Below are positions 1-7,429 of a stretch of DNA of 39,900 bases, piece by piece. Both the position numbers and the translations under genes were made by a program. The DNA is taken from the NCBI GenBank assembly GCA_002238725.1, contig MPMX01000042.1, positions 1-39,900 of the forward strand. The letters are read 5' to 3'. The notes below the pieces were generated by a model that worked only from the letters and a program-made list of their open reading frames with translations, had not been told where the DNA came from and searched no databases. The DNA comes from Rhodospirillaceae bacterium bin65. GTDB lineage: Bacteria > Pseudomonadota > Alphaproteobacteria > Bin65. The stretch's first letter is position 1; every line of letters starts with the position of its first letter.

Positions 1-284
1 GCTTCCACACGGTCTGCATGACCTTCCGCCAGTTCCAGATGGACGGCGTCATCGGCGCCGCGGCGCTGGCGAGCCCCGGCATCGACACTCTGCGCTGGCT
101 CAAGCCGGTGCGCCCGGGCGACACGCTGCACGTCGTATCGGAGGTCCTTTCCGTTCGGCGGTTCGAGTCCAAGCCCGACCGCGGCGCGGTGACCATGCGG
201 CACCGGACGGTCAACCAGGACGGCGCCGACGTCTTCTCCTGCGAATGCACCCACATCCTGCAATGCCGGGACGGGGGCGGGTAG
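1..284 (+). CDS. MaoC-family acyl dehydratase, C-terminal part (5' end outside window)
   Basis: Partial gene, open from the window edge and ending in TAG. The visible 94 codons have the hot-dog-fold pattern of MaoC-type enoyl-CoA hydratases/acyl dehydratases: an FRQFQMDG segment, then LRWLKPVRPGDTL, which matches the conserved 'V.PGDTL' turn of the family, then a strand rich in V, R and F, and a terminal strand reading CECTHILQ. The usual catalytic Asp and His would lie upstream of the window. Members of this family hydrate enoyl-CoA thioesters in fatty-acid or aromatic degradation. Substrate unknown. The gene converges with the VapC-like gene on the other strand (27 bp between stop codons). 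Confidence 0.75.
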   Translation, partial: FHTVCMTFRQFQMDGVIGAAALASPGIDTLRWLKPVRPGDTLHVVSEVLSVRRFESKPDRGAVTMRHRTVNQDGADVFSCECTHILQCRDGGG

Positions 285-311
285 CGGCCCGGCTTTCCCA
301 GGCGCCGCCCG

Positions 312-743
312 TCAGCCGTCCAGGAGGTTGAGGCAGCGCAGTCCGGGATGGATCGTGAAGCCGCGGTCGAGCGTCACCCACTGGCAGCCATGCTCGATGG
401 CAAGGGCCGCGAGATAGGCGTCCGGCAGCCGGTTGCCGGTCAGCCCGAGCGAGTCGGCCATGCCGCGGAAAATGCGCCAATGGCCGTCGCCGGGTCGCAG
501 CGCCACGGCTCCCGGCTGGGCGAGCAGGGCGTCGACGAAGGCGGCAGCGGCCTCAGCCGGCGTGGGCGGATGGAAAACCCGGGGGTGGGTCAGAACCCGG
601 AGCGCGCCGCTGAGCGCGAGTTCGGACAGGCCGACGCTCTCCCGGCCCGCCATCGCTTCGACCAGCCATCGGCGGCACGCGCCGTGATGGACCGCGTCCT
701 CGCGAAACGCGCTCACCAGCACGCTGACGTCAGGACTCTGCAT
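312..743 (-). CDS. VapC-like PIN-domain ribonuclease toxin
   Basis: A 143-residue single-domain protein with the PIN layout: an acidic residue near the N terminus (D5 in the PDVSVLVSAF strand), E41 in GLSELAL, D108 in LPDAYLAALA and D126 in TLDRGF. Together these four acidic residues would bind Mg2+/Mn2+ for RNA cleavage. Length is typical for VapC toxins. It begins 14 bases inside the end of the upstream antitoxin gene, so the two are translationally coupled in the usual antitoxin-then-toxin order. PIN toxins generally cut tRNA or rRNA and are held inactive by the cognate antitoxin. The target here is unknown. I see no sign of decay. Confidence 0.85.
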   Translation of the reverse strand: MQSPDVSVLVSAFREDAVHHGACRRWLVEAMAGRESVGLSELALSGALRVLTHPRVFHPPTPAEAAAAFVDALLAQPGAVALRPGDGHWRIFRGMADSLGLTGNRLPDAYLAALAIEHGCQWVTLDRGFTIHPGLRCLNLLDG

Positions 744-966
744 CCATGACGTCCTGAAGCGCGGCGTTGTCCGTCAGGTCCACGCCCGGCTGGGTGCCCT
801 GGCCGCGAAACTTCGGGATCGGCGGCGCATAGGGCGCCGGGGCCGGGCCGGCGAGAAACGCGCGAAGGGCCTGCTCGAAGGTCTCCTTCAGGCTCTTGCG
901 CTCGCGCGCCGCATGGGCCTTGGCCGCCCGCAGCAGCGTGTCGTTGATATCGATCGTCGTTCTCAT
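730..966 (-). CDS. VapB-like ribbon-helix-helix antitoxin
   Basis: A 78-residue protein starting MRTTIDINDTLL, the characteristic N-terminal beta-strand and helix of ribbon-helix-helix antitoxins (DNA contacts by R2, T4 and D6-type residues), followed by KAHAARERKSLKETFEQALRAFL for the second helix. The Pro-rich, acidic C-terminal half (about residues 41-78) would wrap the PIN toxin. The start is chosen because the ribbon motif begins at this ATG; an in-frame ATG four codons upstream (978) would add MLSH and cannot be excluded. Neither has a clear Shine-Dalgarno sequence. The gene overlaps the toxin gene by 14 bp and is preceded by an AT-rich palindromic region, a probable autoregulatory operator. 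Confidence 0.85.
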   Translation of the reverse strand: MRTTIDINDTLLRAAKAHAARERKSLKETFEQALRAFLAGPAPAPYAPPIPKFRGQGTQPGVDLTDNAALQDVMDAES

Positions 967-986
967 GTGGGAAAGCATACTATTAA

Positions 987-1011
987 ATATGTTTTCACAC
1001 AACATATATGT
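987..1011 (-). promoter_or_regulatory. Probable VapB operator/promoter region (inverted repeats)
   Basis: An AT-rich island in GC-rich surroundings immediately upstream of vapB. It contains an inverted repeat with 7-bp arms (ATATGTT at 987-993 and AACATAT at 1001-1007, 7-bp spacer), and a perfect 10-bp palindrome ACATATATGT at 1002-1011. Ribbon-helix-helix antitoxins bind such short palindromes to repress their own operon; assignment to this VapB is inferred from position. Confidence 0.5.
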
Positions 1012-1094
1012 CGAGCGTCCGCCGGTGGGCGAAGACCTGCGTGACCGCGTCGGTCTTCGTTGACGCCGACCTCCCGGTCTTCCGGGAAGCCGGT

Positions 1095-1697
1095 TCAGCG
1101 TCCTCCCGCCTTGCGCTCGGTATAGCCGGGGGGAATGGCGAACAGGGCCGGGTCGATAGCGCCGCGGCGCAGGTTGTGGAGGATGATGTCGACCGGCCCT
1201 TTCGGCGTCCGGCCGGCGGTCCGGATCATGATGTTGTCGTCGGTGAGCCAGACATGGCCTTCGAAGGCGGTGCCGGCAGCGGTGCGGGTTTTCAGCGCGA
1301 ATCTGGTTACGGCGATGCCGCCGATGCGGTCGGGGCCGAGGGGCTCCAGCCCGCCGCGCGCAGAGATCAGCCGGTCGGCCATGGCGCCGGCATGGGCGCC
1401 GGCCGGCAGGGTCACGAATTCCCGGCGGCGCGGCAGCAGCACAACGGCTTTCCGCCGGAGCCGGTCGATCACGGTCGCGACCCGGGGTTCGGGCCAGGGC
1501 ACATCCATGCGCAGGCGGGTGACGCCGTAATGGAGCCGGATGCGGACGGGCCGTTCGCCCGGCCGTTTCACGATCAGGTCCCCGGTGAACGGCACTTTCG
1601 GCCGCCGCACGGCATCTTCCGCCGCCCGCCCGGCGTCGGCGTCGGCGACCGACAGCAGCGCGCCGAACGCCATCGCGCCGGCTTTGCGCCACGTCAC
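1095..1697 (-). CDS. Putative exported 200-residue protein, paralogue of the adjacent gene (copy 2)
   Basis: Unrecognised protein that starts with GTG, with GGGA-type Shine-Dalgarno bases upstream. The first 25 residues form a weak signal peptide (basic start, then a short Ala/Leu-rich core, then AGRAAED). The mature part is beta-rich: TGDLIVKRPGERPVRIRL, RLRMDVPWP, VWLTDDNIMIR. It ends with the motif NLRRGAIDPALFAIPPGY. The same 'NL-x-x-G-x-(I/V)D-x-ALFA-(I/V)P-x-GY' ending occurs in the neighbouring gene of identical length, so the two look like a tandem duplication that has diverged strongly. The pattern recalls periplasmic LolA/DUF4412-like proteins that end in 'P.GY', but I cannot confirm family membership. 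Lies 60 bp downstream of its paralogue, probably in the same operon. Confidence 0.65.
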   Translation of the reverse strand: MTWRKAGAMAFGALLSVADADAGRAAEDAVRRPKVPFTGDLIVKRPGERPVRIRLHYGVTRLRMDVPWPEPRVATVIDRLRRKAVVLLPRRREFVTLPAGAHAGAMADRLISARGGLEPLGPDRIGGIAVTRFALKTRTAAGTAFEGHVWLTDDNIMIRTAGRTPKGPVDIILHNLRRGAIDPALFAIPPGYTERKAGGR

Positions 1698-1757
1698 GGG
1701 ATGCCCGTTCCCATCGTGCCGTTGCAGAGGATGCCTCCGCTCCCGATGCGCCCGCGG

Positions 1758-2360
1758 CTAATTCTCCAGCGGAGGCAGCTTCCGATAGCCCGCCGGCACC
1801 GCGAACAGGGCGGCGTCGACCGGCCCGATCTTCAGGTTCCGCAGCTCGAGGGTGAGCGGCTGCGTCTTCGAGCCCCGGACGACGGTTCCCGCCATCCTGA
1901 CGACGATGCGCTGCTTCGTCGCCCAGGCGAGGCCGCTGAACCGGTCGCCCGCCGCGGTCTCGCTCGCAACCCGGTATTTCGTGACCGGCCTTCCGGCCAT
2001 CGTCTCGTCGGCCAGCTTTTCGCGTTTCGACGCCGGATCGGACAGGCCGAAATTGAACTGGGGCGCGGGCGCGGCGACCGGGCGCCAGCTGCGGCTGTCG
2101 AGCAGCAACTGGTAGGCCGTGCCGGCGGCCCGGTCGAAGATCATGGCGACGATCTCCTTGCCGGCCTTGAATTCGAGCCGCTGCCTCTTCGCCGTGTAGT
2201 AGAGCCGCGCGGTGCGCGACCGGCCCCGGTCGTCGGTGAAGACCATGTCCGCCCGGTAGTCCGCCGTCGGCGGCCCCCACGCCGCGCCGCCCTTTTCCTG
2301 CGCCGCGGCCGCCGCCGGGATCAGTATGGCCGCGGCGGCGAGGAGGCGCCGGAAGGTCAT
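1758..2360 (-). CDS. Putative exported 200-residue protein, paralogue of the adjacent gene (copy 1)
   Basis: Unrecognised protein with a clear Sec signal peptide (MTFRRLL, Ala-rich core, cleavage likely after AAAA before QEKGG). The mature chain has repeated amphipathic beta-strands (ADMVFTDDRGRSRTARLYY, RLEFKAGKEIVAMIFDR, RIVVRMAGTVV) and ends NLKIGPVDAALFAVPAGYRKLPPLEN. Length (200) and the terminal motif match the downstream gene. This suggests a LolA/DUF4412-like periplasmic protein that may bind a hydrophobic ligand; that is inference. The start codon overlaps the stop of the glutathione S-transferase gene as ATGA, so translation is coupled to that gene. Confidence 0.7.
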   Translation of the reverse strand: MTFRRLLAAAAILIPAAAAAQEKGGAAWGPPTADYRADMVFTDDRGRSRTARLYYTAKRQRLEFKAGKEIVAMIFDRAAGTAYQLLLDSRSWRPVAAPAPQFNFGLSDPASKREKLADETMAGRPVTKYRVASETAAGDRFSGLAWATKQRIVVRMAGTVVRGSKTQPLTLELRNLKIGPVDAALFAVPAGYRKLPPLEN

Positions 2361-3052
2361 GCCGCGACGGCGGGTTCGGCGGCGCCGTAGCCGCCGTAGA
2401 GATCGAGCAGCCGGTCGCGCCAGGCGCGGACCGGATCGCGGTCGCTCAGCAGCCTGCAATCGCTGGTGACCCGCGCAAATTGCAGCATTCCGAAGATGCA
2501 ATAGTCGGCATAGTGGGGATTGTCGCCGGTCAGGAAGGGCTGGCGGCCGACGATCCGGCGCACCGGGACCATGGCGGCCCGGAAGCGGGCCACGAAGTCG
2601 TCCCTGGCCGGGCGCAAGTCTTCGAAGCTGCGCCCCATCATCTCCTCGCGGGACGATTTGAAATAGGCGCGGTCGGCGTCGACGGTCCATTCGTGGATGT
2701 CGTAGACGATGGCGTTGGCGATCGGCGGCAGCATCACCGTGTCGGCAAATTCGTTGGCGAAGCGCGCGAAGGCCTTGCCGTCCGGGCTGCCGAACAGGCT
2801 GGGGGCCCCGGGATAGGCATCTTCGAGATATTCGGCGATGGCCCAGCTGTCGCCGATGCTACTCTTGCCGTCCTTCAGCGTCGGCACCCGCTCTGAGCCG
2901 GCAAAGGCAACCTTCTCCTTCACCTGCGTGAAGATGCAGGGCTCGGTTTCGAAATCGAGGCCCTTGTGCTTCAGCGCCATTTTGGTCTTCCAGCAATGCG
3001 GGCTGAAGCGCCGGTCTTCGGCGCCGGCGAGATCGTAGAGAATGCGGGTCAT
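2357..3052 (-). CDS. Glutathione S-transferase family protein (LigE/etherase-like N-terminal domain)
   Basis: A 231-residue protein with a thioredoxin-fold N-terminal domain (residues 1-80). F16-S-P-H-C-W-K-T-K-M is the signature of the LigE/beta-etherase-like GST subgroup, with S17 and C20 as candidate glutathione-activating residues. ERVPTLKDG carries the cis-proline of the glutathione site, and IGDSWAIAEYLE follows as the gamma-glutamyl-binding 'ES/DS' motif. The all-alpha domain covers about residues 95-220. LigE-type enzymes cleave aryl ethers with glutathione; this one is shorter than LigE itself, so the reaction is uncertain. The start is supported by GAAAGG upstream. First gene of a minus-strand operon with the two exported paralogues. 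Confidence 0.82.
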   Translation of the reverse strand: MTRILYDLAGAEDRRFSPHCWKTKMALKHKGLDFETEPCIFTQVKEKVAFAGSERVPTLKDGKSSIGDSWAIAEYLEDAYPGAPSLFGSPDGKAFARFANEFADTVMLPPIANAIVYDIHEWTVDADRAYFKSSREEMMGRSFEDLRPARDDFVARFRAAMVPVRRIVGRQPFLTGDNPHYADYCIFGMLQFARVTSDCRLLSDRDPVRAWRDRLLDLYGGYGAAEPAVAA

Positions 3053-3120
3053 GGAGTGCCTTTCGTCGGTTGGCGCCGGGGCCTCGGCTCCGGCAATCCC
3101 AAGCGTTCGGTGCCTGGGAT

Positions 3121-3148
3121 CACATAGGTCTGTCCTTCGGTCGCTCAA
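3121..3148 (-). promoter_or_regulatory. Candidate promoter for the GST operon
   Basis: Read on the minus strand, TTGAGC (3148-3143) and TATGTG (3126-3121) are separated by 16 bp, giving a leader of about 60 nt before the GST start. An ATCCCA/TGGGAT inverted repeat (3096-3101 and 3115-3120) sits at the expected transcription start and could be an operator or leader hairpin. Match to consensus is moderate only. It lies in the 328-bp gap between the divergent GST and serC genes, in which I see no gene. Confidence 0.3.
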
Positions 3149-3277
3149 CCGGTCGGAACGCCGCCGGACGGGCCGGCGCCGGAGACCGGCAAAACACCCG
3201 ATGTCGACCCGCGCGACCGGCCCGAATCTCTGCGGGAACCGGCCTTGCGGCACATTGTCAGCGTGTCGGCAGTCTGT

Positions 3278-3306
3278 TTGACCGGTTCGGGGCCGGCTCA
3301 TACCGT
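3278..3306 (+). promoter_or_regulatory. Candidate sigma-70 promoter of the serC operon
   Basis: TTGACC (3278-3283) matches five of six -35 consensus bases and is followed after exactly 17 bp by TACCGT (3301-3306), a poorer -10. Expected start near 3313 gives a leader of roughly 70 nt before serC. Confidence 0.4.
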
Positions 3307-3357
3307 TCACCTCGGTTTTCGACCGATCATCGTCCCGTCTTCAACCCGCCCGTGCAA

Positions 3358-3375
3358 CGGCGACGCGCCGCGAGG
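3358..3375 (+). promoter_or_regulatory. Hairpin abutting the serC ribosome-binding site (possible serC-type leader RNA)
   Basis: CGGCG-ACG-CGCCG (3358-3370) forms a perfect 5-bp hairpin ending one base before the GAGG Shine-Dalgarno (3372-3375) of serC. A small structured RNA called the serC motif is known from the 5' leaders of alphaproteobacterial serC genes. Position and size fit, but I cannot compare it with the consensus model. Confidence 0.3.
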
Positions 3376-3380
3376 CAGCC

Positions 3381-4559
3381 ATGGCGACACAGCGCACGAA
3401 ACCGGCCGTTCGGCCGGGCAATCCGAATTTTTCCTCCGGCCCGTGCGCCAAGCGGCCCGGCTGGTCGGTCGAGGCGTTGCAGAACGCCTTGCTCGGCCGC
3501 TCCCACCGCTCGGGCGAGGGCAAGGCGCGGCTCAAGGAAGTTATCGACCGGACGCGGGCCATCCTGGGCATTCCCGAAGACTACCGGATCGGCATCGTCG
3601 CCGCCTCGGATACCGGCGCGGTCGAAATGGCGATGTGGTCCATGCTGGGCGCCCGCCCGGTGGACATGCTGGCCTGGGAAAGTTTCGGCAAGGGCTGGGT
3701 CACCGACGTCGCCAAGCATCTGAAGCTGAACGACATGCGGCTGATCGAGGCGCCCTATGGCGAACTGCCCGATCTGGCGCTGGCCGACCCCGCCCATGAC
3801 ATCGTGTTCACCTGGAACGGCACGACCTCCGGCGTGCGCGTGCCGGACGGCGACTGGATCGACCCCCGGCGCGGCGGCCTGACGATCTGCGATGCAACCT
3901 CGGCGGTCTTCGCGATGGAACTGCCGTGGGACAAGCTGGATGTCGTCACCTGGTCCTGGCAGAAGGTGCTGGGCGGCGAAGCCCAGCACGGCATGCTCGT
4001 GCTCGGCCCGCGCGCGGTCGAGCGGCTGGAGACCTACCTGCCGCCTTGGCCGCTGCCGAAAATCTTCCGGCTGACGAAGAACGGCGCCCTGATCGAAGGT
4101 GTGTTCGAGGGCGAGACGATCAACACGCCGTCGATGCTGTGCGTCGAAGACGCGCTGGATGCCTTGCGCTGGGCGGAAGGGATCGGCGGACATGCCGCGA
4201 TGGTCGCCCGGTCAGAGGCCAATCTGTCTGCCATCACCGCGTGGATCGGCGGGTCGCCGGCGTTCCGCTTCCTGGCCGAAGACCCGGCGGTCCGCAGCAG
4301 CACGTCGATATGCCTGGTCTTCGGCGAGCCGGAGGTGGCCGGCCTGCCGGAGGCGGTGCAGAGGGATCTTGCCAAATCGATCGCCGGCCTGCTGGCGGCC
4401 GAAGGCGTCGCCTACGATATCGCCGCCTACCGGGATACACCGCCCGGTCTGCGCATCTGGGGCGGGTCGACGGTCGAAGCCGCTGACATTTCAGCGCTTT
4501 TACCCTGGCTCGACTGGGCATATGGTGAAGCGGCCGGCCGGCTCAAGACAGCCGCCTGA
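3381..4559 (+). CDS. serC: Phosphoserine aminotransferase
   Basis: 392 residues. PLP-dependent enzyme converting 3-phosphohydroxypyruvate and glutamate to phosphoserine and 2-oxoglutarate, the second step of serine synthesis; it can also act in pyridoxal-phosphate synthesis. The N-terminal [13 protein letters not shown] is the alphaproteobacterial-type SerC opening. D171 in ICDATSAVF and K195 in [15 protein letters not shown] are the expected PLP-contacting Asp and Schiff-base Lys, with F143-T-W-N-G-T-T-S-G near the cofactor phosphate. GAGG stands 5 nt before the ATG. It is the first gene of the serC-serA-hisZ-purA operon, with serA 40 bp downstream. Full length and intact. Confidence 0.96.
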   Translation: MATQRTKPAVRPGNPNFSSGPCAKRPGWSVEALQNALLGRSHRSGEGKARLKEVIDRTRAILGIPEDYRIGIVAASDTGAVEMAMWSMLGARPVDMLAWESFGKGWVTDVAKHLKLNDMRLIEAPYGELPDLALADPAHDIVFTWNGTTSGVRVPDGDWIDPRRGGLTICDATSAVFAMELPWDKLDVVTWSWQKVLGGEAQHGMLVLGPRAVERLETYLPPWPLPKIFRLTKNGALIEGVFEGETINTPSMLCVEDALDALRWAEGIGGHAAMVARSEANLSAITAWIGGSPAFRFLAEDPAVRSSTSICLVFGEPEVAGLPEAVQRDLAKSIAGLLAAEGVAYDIAAYRDTPPGLRIWGGSTVEAADISALLPWLDWAYGEAAGRLKTAA

Positions 4560-4599
4560 AGGCCGCCCGTTCCGCTCCAACCTGAATCACGGCGAAATC

Positions 4600-6189
4600 A
4601 TGCCTTCAGACACGCCAAGGGTGCTGATCTCCGACAAGATGAGTCCGCGCGCGGCGGAAATCTTCCGCCAGCATGGCGTCGACGCCGATGTCAGGCCCGG
4701 CATGACGCCCGACGAACTGAAGGGCGTCATCGGCGACTATGACGGGCTGGCCGTCCGGTCGGCCACGCGCGTGACCAGCGAGATTCTCGATGCGGCGGTC
4801 CGGCTGAAAGCTATCGGCCGGGCCGGCATCGGGGTTGACAATATCGACGTCAATGCCGCGACCTCGAAGGGCGTGCTGGTGATGAACACGCCGTTCGGCA
4901 ATTCCATCACCACGGCCGAACACGCCATCGCGCTGATGTTTGCGCTGGCCCGGCAGATTCCGGCCGCAGACATGAGCACCCAGGCCGGGAAGTGGGAGAA
5001 ATCCCGCTTCATGGGCGTGGAACTGACCGGCAAGGTGCTGGGCGTCGTCGGTTGCGGCAATATCGGCTCGAACGTCGCCGAGCGGGCCCGCGGCCTGAAA
5101 ATGCAGGTGATAGCCAGCGATCCCTTCCTGTCGCCGCAGCGCGCCCGCGAAATGGGCGTCGAGAAGCTGGAGGTCGACGAACTGATGCAGCGCGCCGACT
5201 TCATTACGTTGCACACGCCGCTGACCGACGGCACCCGGCACATGATCGATGCCGCCGCGATCGGCCGGATGAAGCCGGGCGTGCGGATCATCAATTGCGC
5301 CCGCGGCGGCCTGATCGACGAGGACGCGCTGAAGGCGGCGCTGGACGACGGCCATGTCGCCGGCGCCGCCCTCGACGTCTTCGAAATCGAACCGGCGCGG
5401 GACAGCCCGCTCTTCGGCTCGGAAAAAGTCATCGCAACGCCGCATCTCGGCGCCTCGACCGAAGAGGCGCAGGAGAATGTCGCCGTCCAGGTCGCCGAGC
5501 AGATTGCCGATTACCTGCTGAACGGCACGGTGACAAACCCGATCAACATGCCGGCGGTGTCGGCGGAAGAAGCCTTCCGGCTGCGCCCGTATGTCGAACT
5601 GACGCGCCAGCTCGGCAGCTTTGCCGGACAGATTACCGAGAGTCCGCTGGTGGATGTGAAGATCCGCTACGAAGGGCAGGCGGCAAGTCTCAACATCCGT
5701 CCGCTCACCGCATCGCTGCTCACCGGCCTGCTGGCGCCGCTCTACGGCAGGATCAACCCGGTCAACGCGCCCCATCTTGCCCGGGAGCAGAACATCGTCG
5801 TAGCCGAGGAAACCGACGAAAGGGTGACCGATTACCAGACCCGGATCCACCTGGCGATCACCACCGAACAGCGCCGCCGCTCGATCGCCGGCACCGTTGT
5901 GCATGGCGACCAGCCGCGCATCGTCGAGATCGAAGGCATCCAGATGGAAGCCACGCTCAGCAAGGTTGTCCTGTTCGTCCGCAACCGGGACAAGCCGGGC
6001 ATGATCGGTTCGCTCGGCAAGGCGCTGGCCGACGCCGGCGTCAACATCGCGACCTTCCATCTCGGCCGCTCGGAACCCGGCGGCGACGCCATGGCCCTGG
6101 TCTCGGCCGACAGCGACATCACGGAGCCGATCCTGATGCAGCTCTGCACCCTGCCCCATGTCAAACAGGCGAAGGTCCTGCGCTTCTAG
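4600..6189 (+). CDS. serA: D-3-phosphoglycerate dehydrogenase
   Basis: 529 residues, the long (type I) form. It oxidises 3-phosphoglycerate with NAD+, the first committed step of serine synthesis. Domain order: N-terminal substrate-domain segment (1-100, VRSATRVTSEIL, IGRAGIGVDNID), Rossmann domain with GVVGCGNIGSNVAERA as the NAD-binding glycine motif, INCARGGLIDEDAL with the catalytic Arg, and ATPHLGAST with the catalytic His. An intervening allosteric substrate-binding domain (about 320-450) follows, then a C-terminal ACT domain (VLFVRNRDKPGMIGSLGKAL) that in relatives binds serine. The start at this ATG follows NHGEI; upstream in-frame codons overlap serC in another frame and are not likely coding. 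Feedback by serine through the ACT domain is a family property. Confidence 0.96.
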   Translation: MPSDTPRVLISDKMSPRAAEIFRQHGVDADVRPGMTPDELKGVIGDYDGLAVRSATRVTSEILDAAVRLKAIGRAGIGVDNIDVNAATSKGVLVMNTPFGNSITTAEHAIALMFALARQIPAADMSTQAGKWEKSRFMGVELTGKVLGVVGCGNIGSNVAERARGLKMQVIASDPFLSPQRAREMGVEKLEVDELMQRADFITLHTPLTDGTRHMIDAAAIGRMKPGVRIINCARGGLIDEDALKAALDDGHVAGAALDVFEIEPARDSPLFGSEKVIATPHLGASTEEAQENVAVQVAEQIADYLLNGTVTNPINMPAVSAEEAFRLRPYVELTRQLGSFAGQITESPLVDVKIRYEGQAASLNIRPLTASLLTGLLAPLYGRINPVNAPHLAREQNIVVAEETDERVTDYQTRIHLAITTEQRRRSIAGTVVHGDQPRIVEIEGIQMEATLSKVVLFVRNRDKPGMIGSLGKALADAGVNIATFHLGRSEPGGDAMALVSADSDITEPILMQLCTLPHVKQAKVLRF

Positions 6190-6229
6190 CCGCCAGCCCA
6201 TCCGGCACCCGGCGCATGCGAACGATCCC

Positions 6230-7426
6230 ATGGCGATTTCCGACAACAGAGGCCTTCTGCCGGCCGGCCTGCGCGATGTCCTGGCGCCGGACGCCGCGCA
6301 CGAATCGGCGATCGTCGAGCGGCTGCTCAGCACGTTCGCCGCGTGGGGCTATCGCCGGGTCAAGCCGCCGCTCGTCGAGTTCGAGGCATCGCTGCTCGAA
6401 GGCGCCGGGGCGGCCATGGCCGGCGAGACCTTCCGGCTGATGGACCCGGTCAGCCAGGCGATGATGGGCGTGCGCGCCGACATGACCCTGCAGATCGCCC
6501 GGATCGCGGCCAGCCGGCTCAAGGCGGAGGCGCGGCCCCTGCGCCTGTCCTATGCCGGCGACGTCTTGCGGGTGCGGGGTTCGCAATTGCGCCCGGAACG
6601 GCAGTTCGTACAGGTCGGCGGCGAACTGATCGGCGCGGCCGGCCCGGCTGCGGACACCGAAGTCATTCTGATGGCGGTCCGTGCGCTGCGCGGCATCGGG
6701 CTCGACCGGCTGTCGGTCGACCTGACCTTTCCGACCCTGATCTCCAGCCTGTGTCGGTTCCTGGACATTGCGGACGACCGGGAAACCGCGGTGCGGGGGG
6801 CGCTCGACAGCAAGGACCGCCAGGCCCTCGCCGCGGCGCTGGACGAAGACCGGTCCGCCCGCGCGGCCTTCCTGGCGCTGCTCGACGCGACCGGGCCGGC
6901 CGGGCCCGGCCTCGCGCTGCTGGAGAAGAGCGGGTTGCCCGCCGAATCCCGGGCCGATATCGACCACCTGGCCGATGTGGCGGCCCGGCTTCGCACCGCC
7001 GCGCCCGATCTGGCCCTGACCGTCGATCCTGTCGAATATCGCGGCTTCGAGTATCACACCGGCATCGGCTTTACCGTCTATCGCAACGGCAGCCGCGGCG
7101 AGATCGGCGCCGGCGGCCGCTATCTGGCCGGTTCCGGCTTCGCCGACCGGGCGATCGAGCCGGCGACCGGCTTTACCCTGTTTCTGGACACCGTCATCCG
7201 CAGCCTGCCGGCGCCGCAGGAGTCGCCCCGATTGTATGCACCCTACGGGACGCCGCCGGAAACCGTCGACGCCCTGCGCCGGGACGGCAGCATCGTCGTT
7301 GCCGGGCTGGAGCCGGCCGGCGACAACGACGCCGAGGCCCGGCGGCTGGGCTGCGAGGCGGTTCTGGACCGGGGCGCGCCGCGCGCCGTCGCCGCCGGCC
7401 GGCCCGCAGCGGAAGCGCCGGAGTAG
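6230..7426 (+). CDS. hisZ: ATP phosphoribosyltransferase regulatory subunit (HisZ)
   Basis: 398 residues resembling the catalytic domain of class II histidyl-tRNA synthetase but without the anticodon-binding domain, as in HisZ. Visible landmarks: LLPAGLRDVLAPDAAHE at the N terminus, EFEASLLEGAG, MMGVRADMTLQIAR (motif-2-like), and VEYRGFEYHTGIGFTVY (the 'HisA'-type loop of HisRS/HisZ). HisZ has no synthetase activity; it assembles with the short form of HisG to make the first enzyme of histidine synthesis and carries feedback inhibition. No hisG lies in this window. 40 bp after serA and 3 bp before purA, so co-transcribed. The last about 40 residues are Ala/Arg-rich and less conserved. Confidence 0.92.
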   Translation: MAISDNRGLLPAGLRDVLAPDAAHESAIVERLLSTFAAWGYRRVKPPLVEFEASLLEGAGAAMAGETFRLMDPVSQAMMGVRADMTLQIARIAASRLKAEARPLRLSYAGDVLRVRGSQLRPERQFVQVGGELIGAAGPAADTEVILMAVRALRGIGLDRLSVDLTFPTLISSLCRFLDIADDRETAVRGALDSKDRQALAAALDEDRSARAAFLALLDATGPAGPGLALLEKSGLPAESRADIDHLADVAARLRTAAPDLALTVDPVEYRGFEYHTGIGFTVYRNGSRGEIGAGGRYLAGSGFADRAIEPATGFTLFLDTVIRSLPAPQESPRLYAPYGTPPETVDALRRDGSIVVAGLEPAGDNDAEARRLGCEAVLDRGAPRAVAAGRPAAEAPE

Positions 7427-7429
7427 GCC

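Noticed and set aside
730..2280. A 516-codon minus-strand frame running through the exported-protein genes into vapB
   Set aside because: Only its last 78 codons (from 966) look like a protein; the rest is Arg/Ala/Pro-rich, typical of an alternative frame in GC-rich DNA, and it covers two better-supported genes.
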